The position numbers were made by a program, and so were the translations under genes. The notes beneath the pieces are model-generated. The model did not search any database. It had not been told where the DNA came from and worked only from the letters and a program-made list of their open reading frames with translations. Positions 1 to 8,105 of a stretch of DNA of 28,375 bases are shown here, in pieces. Numbering within the stretch: the stretch's first letter is position 1; every line of letters begins with the position of its first letter. Origin of the DNA: Chara braunii (lineage: Eukaryota > Streptophyta > Charophyceae > Charales > Characeae); assembly GCA_003427395.1 (NCBI GenBank), contig BFEA01000277.1:280271-308645 (forward strand). The letters run 5' to 3'.

Positions 1-18
1 GGGGGGGGGGGGGGGGGG
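1..18. repeat. poly-G run at the window edge
   Basis: Eighteen consecutive G bases open the window. This is more likely an assembly or read-end artefact than biology, because nothing nearby continues it. Confidence 0.8.
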
Positions 19-215
19 ACGACAGCCATAGCTGCCAAGCTCGGGGAAGAAGACCACCATCAAGAAAGGAGGAAGAAGAGACGTAGAGAGAAAGAAGAGG
101 GAAGTTGACGAAGAGGGAGGTGAAGTCGGCCATAGCCAACGTGAAGAAGACAAAGACATTGACGAAGAAGAAGAAGGTCCACCATAGCCGGAAGGTTGGA
201 GGGTGACCAGGGGAG

Positions 216-373
216 TTGACCAGCGTTGACCAACGTTGACTGAGAGTTGACCGGGCGTTGACCAGAGTTGACCGGAGCATTGACTGTCAATTTGACTGAG
301 ACCATTGACCGGAGCGTTGACCAGGAGCGTTGACCAGGAGCGTTGACCCGGAGCTTTGACCGAGGTGTTGACC
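216..373 (+). repeat. degenerate array of TTGAC motifs
   Basis: Fourteen TTGAC pentamers occur in about 158 bases, mostly as GAGTTGACC or GCGTTGACC, at irregular spacing of about 9 to 15 bases. The best-preserved part is a run of GGAGCGTTGACC-type units near 310-350. No clean reading frame crosses the array. TTGAC[C/T] is also the core of the plant W-box bound by WRKY factors, but the even, degenerate spacing fits an eroded minisatellite equally well. Confidence 0.7.
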
Positions 374-748
374 AGTTAAAGCGAGAAGACGAATGGTACT
401 GTCTCTCCAAGCCCTGGCCTATCCCTTACCCTATCGGTGTGCACCTTCACCTTGGTACTTGCTGACATTGAGTCTGTTAAGAGTGAGTCAGCCATATCTC
501 CTTGTCATTTCTGTCCAGGTCGATAGGACTCTGTGGATGTGGTCGTAGAGCTGTGAGTCCAACCTGTGTAGTGAGTAGAAGTCCCCTAGATACAAGTTAA
601 CCTGGTGGGTTTACGTGTTGAGGCGCAGAATCCTTGCTGATTGTGCACTTTCACCACGGTGACCACCAGGTTAGGAGCTAGCACCACTCCCTACAGCAAG
701 GAACAAGAGGAGAGAGTTGCCGCCCTTCTGTGAGAGAGGAAGGAGAGG
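374..748. other. non-coding stretch before the coiled-coil gene
   Basis: I see no gene here. The only structure is an 11-base inverted repeat: TAACCTGGTGG at 598-608 and its complement at 663-673, 54 bases apart. The last 60 bases become purine-rich and lead into the coiled-coil reading frame. Confidence 0.5.
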
Positions 749-2046
749 ATGGAGAAGAGGGAGTTGATCAAGCAGGCCAAGATGTTGGCCCTGCTAGAAG
801 AGCAGGAAGCAAAGAAGAGGCAGATGGAGGAAGAGATGGAGAAGTGGACAAAGGAGCAGGAGGAGAAGATGGCGGCTATACAAGCCGAGTTGGAGAAAGA
901 AGAAGAAGAAGAAGAAGAAGAAGAAGAAGAAGAGGTAGAAGAAGAAGTACCTTTGGAAAGAAGAAGAGATGGAGCCAATACAAGTAAGGAGGAGGAGATA
1001 AAGAAGATATTGCAAGAATGGGCCGCACATTTGGATGTGGGGCAAGATAGAGAGGCCGAGTTGGCAATACCCCAAGCACAAAGAGAAGCGGCAAGAAGGG
1101 AGTTGGAGGCAGAAAGGGACCCTGTAAGGAGAAGGGTAAAAGAGGAGGAACAATAGAGGGCATGGAAGTGGCGTTTATCCCAAGAAAGAGTTCGACATTT
1201 GGAGGCAGCGGAGCGAGCAGAAAGGGACCTAAGAGCAGCAGAAACTCGGATGGGGAAAATCGGGGAAAAAACCGAGATAGCTACTAAACTCGAGACCCTG
1301 ACACAAAGTGTAGAATCCCTACTCACCGCGCATCGCTAGCAGATGCAGTACCTACGTAGACAAGATATTAAGCTAGAGGCGATGCAAGCTGGAGCCAGAT
1401 GGAGGAAGAGATGGAGAAGTGGACAAAGGAGTGGGAGGAGAAGATGGCGGCTATACAAGTGGAGGTGGAGAAAGAAGAAGAAGAAGAAGAAGAGGTAGAA
1501 GAAGAAGTACCATTGGAAAGAAGAAGAGATGGAGCCAGTACGAGTAAGGAGGAGGAGATAGAGAAGATATCGCAAGAATGGGCTGCACATTTGGATCTGG
1601 GGGAAGATAGAGAGACCGAGTAGGCAATACCCCAAGCACAGAGAGAAGCGGCAAGAAGGGAGTTGGAGGCAGAAAGGGACCCTGTAAGGAGAAGGGCAAA
1701 AGAGGAGGAACAACAGAGGGCATGGAAGTGGCGTTTATCCCAAGAAAGAGTTAGGCATTTGGAGGCGGCGGAGCGAGCAGAAAGGGACCTAAGAGCAGCA
1801 GAAACTCAGATGGGGAAAATCAGGGAAGAAACCGAAACAGCTACTAAACTCGAGACCCTGACACAAAGTGTAGAATCCCTACTAACCACACATCACGGGC
1901 AGATGCAGTACCTACGTAGACAAGATATTCAGCTAGAGGCGATGCGAGCTGGATTTAAAGACTTCACACAGGATATGATGAGATATATGGTGGGCCAGGT
2001 CCACCTTGCGATTAGTAAGATCAAGGAATTCTGCACTAACAATTGA
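749..2046 (+). pseudogene. tandemly duplicated, broken coiled-coil protein gene
   Basis: A reading frame starting MEKRELIKQAKMLALLEEQE encodes a very charged protein rich in Glu, Lys, Arg and Gln, with heptad-like spacing expected of a long coiled coil and an acidic poly-Glu tract. The gene is present twice in a row: sequence from about 816 recurs from about 1397 with the same order of segments. Copy 1 is broken by stops at about 1154-1156 (CAA TAG where copy 2 has CAA CAG) and about 1337. Copy 2 has a stop near 1621 and then reads open to 2046, ending KIKEFCTNN. The sharper part of each copy contains ERVRHLEAAERAERDLRAAE. I do not recognise a catalytic domain. It could be a host-like gene family or the N-terminal part of a retrotransposon gag; the terminal stop lies exactly where the Penelope element begins, so the original end may be lost. 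Confidence 0.55.
897..934 (+). repeat. (GAA)n microsatellite
   Basis: A near-perfect GAA/AGA run inside copy 1 of the coiled-coil gene encodes poly-Glu in the coding frame. The second copy has a shorter run at about 1471-1495, so the array length differs between the two duplicates. Confidence 0.9.
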
Positions 2047-2697
2047 ACACAAAATTTCATGACAATGAGGGCTTTACTCTCATAGTACCATCATCATGAA
2101 CTCACCATCGCCAGAAAAAAATAGCGATCTCCACCCTTCTGCCCTTGTACTACTCAGGTTGAGAAGTGCTCTCGCACTCGTTCAATATATACTACTTTCG
2201 CTGCAAGACTCCCGCCTACCTCTGCTGCAATTTCCAAATAACTACGACGAAATATTGAAAAATCTGAAAAAGCGAAAAGGCAAAAAAGCAAAAAAGCAAA
2301 AAAGGCAAAAAGAGCAACAAGGTAATCCTCGAAAAAATATGCCAACAATTTGCCCAGCGCAGGCCTCGGGGGTTCCGCCTCCGGGAAGTATTACTGAGTC
2401 GATCTTTACCCGTGACGCGACTCCCATAAGTTACCGCTAGCATGCCCAGTCCTGTATCCAATGTCGAGGCTGGCAAATCGTCAGTAGACGTTGAGCCTAG
2501 TCGGGTGATCATGTCAGGTCCAGTTCTCAGCTCAGGGTCCAGTTCCTGCTCAGATCTGATCTCAGTCCTCGTCATACCATTTCTTCAGTTTACTGTCCAG
2601 TTCTCCCCAGTAGCCGCCGGATCTCTTTCCGACTTTCACCACCCCTGCGATAAAAGCCTCCTTGGGGTACCCGAAAATCCTGAGTTCCCTGCTTAGG
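2040..2697 (-). repeat. 3' pseudo-LTR copy (copy A) of the Penelope element
   Basis: This segment matches 7360-8105 in direct orientation, from CAATT(G/A)AACACAAAATTTC at the outer edge to GAGTTCCCTGCTTAG at the inner edge. It holds the last codons of the RT ORF (ending WYDED and a stop at 2562) and the 3' untranslated tail, which on the plus strand includes an A-rich run of GCAAAAAA units near 2275-2320. Relative to copy B it carries a 9-base insertion near 2640 that lengthens the protein by three residues, and it lacks copy B's 95-base duplication. Confidence 0.88.
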
Positions 2698-4354
2698 GAG
2701 ATCAGCCCCAGCCAGGCTGCCCACTTTGAATTTGTGTTCTGTTTAATTCTCCAGATCGTCCCTGCTACAACGGCCCATTTTTGGCCCTTATCGCCAAAGG
2801 ATCCATAATCTTTGATGGTTTTGAAATGCCTTTCTCCCCCATTCCAGATCTCGTAAATATTCTTGAACCGGTGTGTCATATGTACCCAGGCAGGGAAGTC
2901 GGCGACAATAAGGTTGGTTTCCAGGAAGGAAATCAGCCCACTGCCGGCATCCGTTCGCTTCAGTGTGAGATCTTGATGGTAACAGTTGCCTATGGTATCC
3001 AATCTGGCCTGCGCCTTTTCTTCATCATTTGGAATGGACCCGTTGTACCATGTTGCTAGCAGTAGGCCATCCATGAATCTGTTCCCTTGGATCAGTTTCG
3101 CATCACTACCCAGATTATTCAAAAAACGAGATTCGAAAAAAATACAGAGAATGCATGCCAGCGCTGGGCTAGCCTTCCCACCCATCGGATTCCTATCCTC
3201 TGCACTAGCGTCTCCCCCTTTGCTAGAAAAAATAAGTGATTCAGCTGAAACTCAACCATAGATCGTACATGGGATAATCTAATCGATCGCCAACCATCTT
3301 CACCGTGGGATTTTCCGAAAGTGGCTTTCTTGCTTCTCAACTTAATCCTCACCCACCGGATACCCCTCTTGTGGAACGAGTCAATCAACCAGGACACAGC
3401 AGCGAGAATTTCTCCGTGAGGTAATTTTGTAAACATCTCCTTTATATCATATGTTCTGAGAATGATCCGACCATCCATCCCGAATTCTTTGTGTGTTTTT
3501 TCGTTAATGCTCTCAATCTGGGATTTCAGGGCACCTGTGGATGGAAGATTAAAATTTTGTTCTCTCAAGTTTTTTATCAGAAAGTGTAGTGCTTTGCTCA
3601 AGCAGCTAAACAGAGACCTTGCGGGGTTAGAGAAAGTTGGGACTATTGGCCTGCGTTTTTCAAGGTCCTTGTCCTTAGGGATCACATAGGACGCTTGCAA
3701 CTTCCCTTTTCCATCCCATTTAGCAATCTGATTAAACTTCTTTTGTTTGTATTCTGTCTTCATATTATTCATAATTTCACTCTCTGTGCTTTCACATTTT
3801 TCATAGCTGCTATTCTTGTTGAACATTAAATCCATGCCATTCAGGTATCTGACCAGACATTCGACAATCGTTTCTCCACTGTTCCTATCAGCCGGAGATA
3901 GAACCAAACCATCAAGTGCTTTCTTAATCCCAAAGACATATTCCGTACTGACTGCCCCTTCCTTGTCCTTTGGTGTGTCCCATCCTGCCTGATGCAAGTG
4001 CATAACATATCGCTCCTGGGCTTGGATCAGTCCCATAGCCCTCAGCGGAGCTACGGCATCATTGCAGGCTTTATTTACAACCAGCCTGCTAGCCAACCCG
4101 CCGGGCACTGGGGAGTTCTTCGAGTTACAGAGAAGGGCTGGAACACGGTCCAGTTCACTAAGTCGTATCCTAACATGCCCATCAACTTTGGGCAGATCGA
4201 AGTCATCACAAGAACAGACAGCATGCTGCTGTTTTGCAAAGTGCTTCTGATTGTGCAGGATGTCGGCGATAGTCGGAGCCTTATTCCAGACTATTCTGAC
4301 CCGCTGCTGCAGGATACTACTCAGCCTCTCGTGCTCGATTTTCTGTCCACCCAA
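2562..4354 (-). pseudogene. Penelope-type reverse transcriptase, frameshifted
   Basis: Two overlapping minus-strand frames (4354 to about 3190, then about 3185 to 2562) form one RT. In order: a Cys-containing N-terminal segment (VCSCDDF), a DKG-like motif (SPADRNSGETIVEC), the finger motif with RRPIVPTFSNPARSLFSCL, motif A TYDIKEMFTKLP with its catalytic Asp, motif B in the form GKASPALACI, and motif C RFMDGLLLAT. Motif C should end in two Asp; the second is Gly (codon at 3068-3066), which should abolish catalysis. Downstream, FLETNLIV and the segment to WYDED match the PLE RT thumb region, and the ORF stops there without a C-terminal endonuclease. A one-base frameshift lies near 3185-3190, and the join to the upstream linker (near 4360) is also out of frame. 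The enzyme would copy element RNA primed at a nick in the target. RT identity is confident; the subgroup is inferred. Confidence 0.85.
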
Positions 4355-4362
4355 TCACACAG

Positions 4363-5375
4363 TCATTTTTTCACTTTCGATTTATTTATAGATGGATTGT
4401 ATGGGATCTTTGCCGTCAACCAGATTCTTGGGTTGATTCCAAATTTTTTCTTCATGGTTCTAGTGAGGATTCCGCGTGTGATTTGTCGGTCCCTATGAGA
4501 GGTTAGTGATTTAACTGCCATTCCCATGTCAACCAGCTCATCCAGTGATTTTTTCATCAGTTCACGTCTCTTCCATGGTGCACGAAGTAATGCAATTACC
4601 TCGGCTTTCATCCTTTCCTGCTTACCCTTCGTTCGTTTGATGTCCCTTAATAACCAGTTACCTCCTTCTTGTATTAATTCTTTCGCGTCCTTTAGTAGCA
4701 TTCTCTTGCCATCTTTCTCGATGACACTAAAACCAAAAACCAATTTTATTAATCTCCATGCCTTCAGCCAAACACCTCCTTGGTTGTTATCAATTCTTAC
4801 CTGCTTTTTTCTGTCTTTGTGCAGTTTTCTGATGAGCTTAAGGAGGTCTGGTTCATTTTTGATGCCTTCAGAGTCACAGCTGAAGATTAGGGGTTCAATC
4901 TGGTTCTTAATCTTGTTCATTTGTACGACAGGACCTCGCATTCTAGTTCTGGATCTTCTGGGTCTCCGTTCTTTCTTGGCTCTCCCATTCAGTCCTGGGT
5001 TGAGATTCTTAATGATCTCCTTTTCCATTGCCCGGATTTCAGCTTCCCCACCTCCGAACCATATCGGGATGGCAATGTACTTCGAATCACCAAATTTTCT
5101 CAGCCAGTTGTGAATTTTCGGCTTGCTTTTTCCATGGCTTGCATATTTGTGTTCCTTCCATCTTGAGTTTAGTCCCTTCTGGTCATCCCTACGTAGGTTA
5201 GCTTACAAAAGGGAGAGATAATCACATAAACACAGCAAGAGGCAGAACCGTTTGCAAGCATATCTAACTCGTGTTCCTGCATACATTCCCAGAATTTACA
5301 GAATGGTCCTCCCCACTTAAATTTTCTTTTTTGACAGCAAAAAGGACAATAAGCCGTAGGACACGCTCGACCAGC
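4363..5375 (-). pseudogene. Cys-rich finger, GIY-YIG endonuclease and linker of the permuted Penelope element
   Basis: Read from about 5375 down, a cysteine cluster comes first (YCPFCCQKRKFKWGGPFC followed by WEC and EHE), resembling a zinc finger. Then comes CVYVI at 5234-5220, standing in for GIY, and KLTYVGMTRRD ending at 5172, the YIG motif. After a one-base deletion the frame continues as LNSRWKEH, with the catalytic Arg and the His; then IAIPIWFGGGEAEIRAMEKE with the conserved Glu, and IIKNLNPGLNG, the usual GIY-YIG end. This is a nearly complete nuclease of about 85-90 residues that would nick target DNA to prime reverse transcription. A basic linker of about 200 residues follows (GRAKKERRPRRSRTRMRG and on), ending at a stop at 4363. 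A second frame change upstream, near 5370, separates this part from ORF1. Motif order and spacing make the endonuclease call strong despite the breaks. Confidence 0.8.
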
Positions 5376-5454
5376 TGACTGTCAATAAGCTTCTCATCCC
5401 GGAGTCTTTGTACTCGAGTGAACAAATGCAGAAACGACCGTAGAGACCGATTCT

Positions 5455-6803
5455 CTAGTTTCCCTTTAAGTCTTGATCCTTGTCATCGGAGACCCCGCTC
5501 TCTTCCGGAATGGCTACCTTTGCCCCATTCTCGTCCATTTCGTGAAGGCACCTCATATACTCCTCAACATCAATCCGCGCCAGTTCCATCACCCCAAGTC
5601 CCTTCCTAGTGTATTCAATGTTCCTCTCTTTACATAGAGCCATGATACACGTGTAGTGCATCGAGCTATAGTTCTCCACCCGATTTTTCATATAACCCGT
5701 CAGCCCAAGCTCATCATTATCCTCAGCCAGGGTCTCACCGCCTTCCTCCTTTTCGGTCTCCGTTTGGTCTTCGCCTTGTTGACTGCATTCTCCCCTTTCC
5801 TTCCGCCTGTTTATCCCGGGTGCTGGTTCCGCCGGAGATGTAGCCACCTTGGTTTGCCCCAGCGTCGTGACAAGCTGTTTCAGGAGATCTTTAATCTCGG
5901 TCATGTCCCCGGTTTCCTTCCCTTTCCCTTTTTCTTTCGCCTCCTCAAACTTCTTCGTCGGATTCCCTCTCCCTTTCCTAACTAATTCAGCACCATCATC
6001 TTCTTCTTCATCAGAGGAGATAAGCACCCGTTTCCCTTGGGCCTTCTTAGTCCTTCCAGCTGACTTCAAACGAACACGGTCCATTCTAGGAGACTTGGTA
6101 GGTGTAGTCGGTGGTCTCTTCCGCTTCTCATTACTCGACCCTTCCTTCAGTTCTTGCAACTCTTTCTCGGCTCGAAGACGCTTCAATTCCTCTTTCTCCC
6201 CATCCGTGAGTTTAGTCTTTCGATCCACTTCATCGAGCTTCTCCATGAGCAGCTTCAGAGAGCTTCCGAAGTTCTTGGTCATCCAGTTCTTCATCTCTTC
6301 CTCCCTATCTTCGGCTTTCTTCTTCCCGATCTCGACGATCTTCAGAGAAGGCTCGGGAATTGGTGCGATGCTCGGCTTGTTACCTGATTGTTGCTTGGCA
6401 GCTTCCGGGCCGCCTCTTTGAACTTCAGTTTTTCGAGAAATTCTGCTTGGTCTTTCGTAAAGAACGCGCGATTTGGGTTCCCGCCTCGCCAATTTCCGAA
6501 CTCGTTGCCGTACCCGTTTCCATATCCGTTCCTGTAGCCTCCATTCCCGTAAGCACCTCCATACTGCCCATGGGCCACGGGGAATTGCACTGGGGGAGGC
6601 ATCTGTCCCCAGTATGGCGCGCCAAAGTTCGGGAACGGCGGGTATGGTTGATAGAAGGGAGGTGGAGGTGGTGGAGGATTAGGATTCGGGGTGGGGTTCG
6701 GTGGATAACCATTCCCACCGGCGGAGGGTTGGTCCATCCAATAACGTCCGCACCCCGACCAGCCTCCTCTTCCCCTTCCCCTTCCTCTGCCTCTCCCGTT
6801 CAT
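5455..6803 (-). pseudogene. ORF1 of the Penelope element: RGG- and proline-rich head, charged middle, SAP-like tail
   Basis: The minus-strand frame 6803-6342 starts MNGRGRGRGRGRGGWSGCGR, followed by Pro/Asn runs (PPPPPPP) and Gly/Tyr/Asn repeats (NGYGNGYGNEFGNW). It continues after a frameshift near 6400-6480 in the frame ending at 5455. The middle is Lys/Glu-rich with coiled-coil character and an acidic patch (SSDEEEDDGAE). The last 80 residues include YTCIMALCKERNIEYTRKGL followed by GVMELARI, which resembles a SAP-type helix-extension-helix. RGG boxes and SAP folds usually bind RNA and DNA respectively, so a nucleic-acid-binding ORF1 role is reasonable but inferred. It lies directly upstream of the endonuclease frame on the same strand, within the repeat-bounded element. 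It might originally have been fused to the RT polyprotein, because a different frame upstream of the cysteine cluster (VQRLRDEKLIDSQLVE) bridges the gap. Confidence 0.6.
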
Positions 6804-7359
6804 AAACCCCGGCAGACCCTTTGAGCCGAATCACGTCGTCACGGAATGCCACTCCGCTGCTATCGTCACTAAGGATCCAACCGATCCGGAGAGGATGCTT
6901 GCTCGCCACCAGCCGGTCCTCCTAGTAGCACCAGGCGACTATGGATGAAGCATCCTCCGATGCTGAGGCTGGAGTCCTGCGAGCACAGCCCGCTAGCAGA
7001 ATCATGCCGCCAAGTAACGCAATGCCACTGCTATCGACGCCGAGGTCCAATCTGGTAACGGCGGTCCTCCGACGAGGATTGATGAAGCGTCCTCTCGATG
7101 CTGGCTTCGACGGTTGATAAAAACTCCGCCGCATAGCCGGGAAAGCGGATAAGTAAATAAATGGAGGTGAACTCGCGAGGGAGTGAGATGGGGGGTCAGG
7201 AGTAGGAAAGCATAGAATTAAGAAAGCATAGAATTAAGAAAGCATAAAATTAAGAAAGCATAGAATAATCGTGGTATAATAGAGGTGCGCGTGAAGAACT
7301 CACGGCGCCGATCAATCGTTCCCAAGCGGGTGCAAGGTCGATCGAGTCGGTTGTTCGTG
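6804..7359 (-). other. 5' leader of the Penelope element
   Basis: Between ORF1 and the upstream pseudo-LTR there is no convincing coding frame. It contains two diverged copies of a block of about 170 bases: plus-strand GGAATGCCACTCCGCTGCTATCG near 6842 resembles GCAATGCCACTGCTATCG near 7018, and GAAGCATCCTCCGATGCTGA near 6947 resembles GAAGCGTCCTCTCGATGCTG near 7084. Farther upstream is the 16-base array at 7206-7266. This is where the element's promoter would be expected, but I see no certain promoter motif. Confidence 0.45.
7206..7266. repeat. 16-base tandem repeat, about 3.8 copies
   Basis: The unit GAAAGCATAGAATTAA starts at 7206, 7222 and 7238, with a partial copy at 7254. The third unit has one A for G; the rest is exact. 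It lies in the 5' leader of the Penelope element, about 95 bases inside the upstream pseudo-LTR boundary. Confidence 0.92.
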
Positions 7360-8105
7360 CAATTAAACACAAAATTTCATGACAATGAGGGCTTTACTCT
7401 CATAGTACCATCATCATAAACTCACCATCGCCAGAAAAAAATAGCGATCTCCACCCTTCTGCCCTTGTACTACTCAGGTTGAGAAGTGCTCTCGCACTCG
7501 TTCAATATATACTNAACTCACCATCGCCAGAAAAAAATAGCGATCTCCACCCTTCTGCCCTTGTACTACTCAGGTTGAGAAGTGCTCTCGCACTCGTTCA
7601 ATATATACTACTTTCGCTGCAAGACTCCCGCCTACCTCTGCTGCAATTTCCAAATAACTACGACGAAATATTGAAAAACCTGAAAAAGCGAAAAGGCAAA
7701 AAAGCAAAAAAGCAAAAAAGGCAAAAAGAGCAACAAGGTAATCCTCGAAAAAATATGCCGACAATTTGCCCAGCGCAGGCCTCGGGGGTTCCGCCTTCGG
7801 GAAGTATTACTGAGTCGATCTTTTCCCGTGACGAGGCTCCCAGAAGTTACCGCTAGCATGCCCAGTCCTGTATCCCAATGTCGAGGCTGGCGAATCGTCA
7901 GTAGACGTTGAGCCTAGTCGGGTGATCATGTCAGGTCCAGTTCTCAGCTCAGGGTCCAGTTCTTGCTCAGATCTGATCTCAGTCCTCGTCATACCATTTC
8001 TTCAGTTTACTGTCCAGTTCTCCCCAGTAGCTGCCGGATCTCTTTCCGACTTTCACGATAAAAGCCTCCTTGGGGTACCCGAGAATCCCGAGTTCCCTGC
8101 TTAGG
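7360..8105 (-). repeat. upstream pseudo-LTR copy (copy B) of the Penelope element
   Basis: This is a direct repeat of 2040-2697. On the minus strand it begins inside the RT C-terminus (YPKEAFIVKVGKRSG to WYDED) and runs through the 3' tail, then joins the leader of the full-length copy. It is therefore the 3' end of a second, 5'-truncated element lying head-to-tail upstream. It has a 95-base internal duplication around an N at 7514. Confidence 0.88.
7419..7609. repeat. 95-base direct duplication joined by an N
   Basis: Bases 7419-7513 and 7515-7609 are the same sequence, starting AACTCACCATCGCCAG and ending TTCAATATATACT, with a single N between them at 7514. Copy A has only one such unit. 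This pattern is typical of two contig ends overlapping at a closed assembly gap. Confidence 0.9.

Larger units (their letters stand above)
2040..8105 (-). mobile_element. Penelope-like retroelement with N-terminal GIY-YIG (Naiad/Chlamys-type), with pseudo-LTRs
   Basis: Reading on the minus strand, the order is: a partial upstream copy of the element's 3' end (8105-7360), a leader with tandem repeats (7359-6804), ORF1 (6803-5455), a cysteine cluster and GIY-YIG endonuclease (about 5375-4980), a linker, and a Penelope-type reverse transcriptase (to 2562), then a 3' tail to 2040. Canonical Penelope elements carry GIY-YIG after the RT; here it precedes the RT and nothing GIY-YIG-like follows the RT stop. 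That permuted order is known for the Naiad and Chlamys groups of PLEs. Head-to-tail partial copies giving pseudo-LTRs are also a PLE hallmark. The copy is inactive: there are at least four frame breaks and a substituted RT catalytic residue. Group assignment is by architecture and motifs only, without a tree. Confidence 0.82.

Noticed and set aside
691-1723. Long minus-strand Ser/Leu/Phe-rich frames opposite the coiled-coil gene
   Set aside because: They are the complement of GAA-rich coding repeats and have no domain-like features.
2096-2440. Plus-strand Lys-rich frame in the PLE repeat, repeated at 7479-7856
   Set aside because: It lies opposite the 3' tail of the PLE, is made mostly by the GCAAAAAA run and differs between copies without codon constraint.
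2040-2700. Hammerhead ribozyme in the pseudo-LTR
   Set aside because: Many PLEs carry one, so I looked for CUGANGA with a downstream GAAA on both strands. Only loose ATGATGATGG and GTCATGAAA pieces were seen, without a credible three-stem core.
8070-8104. ATG at 8070 as start of gag of element 1
   Set aside because: These bases belong to the PLE repeat, where the coding frame runs on the other strand. The frame is open by accident of the junction.
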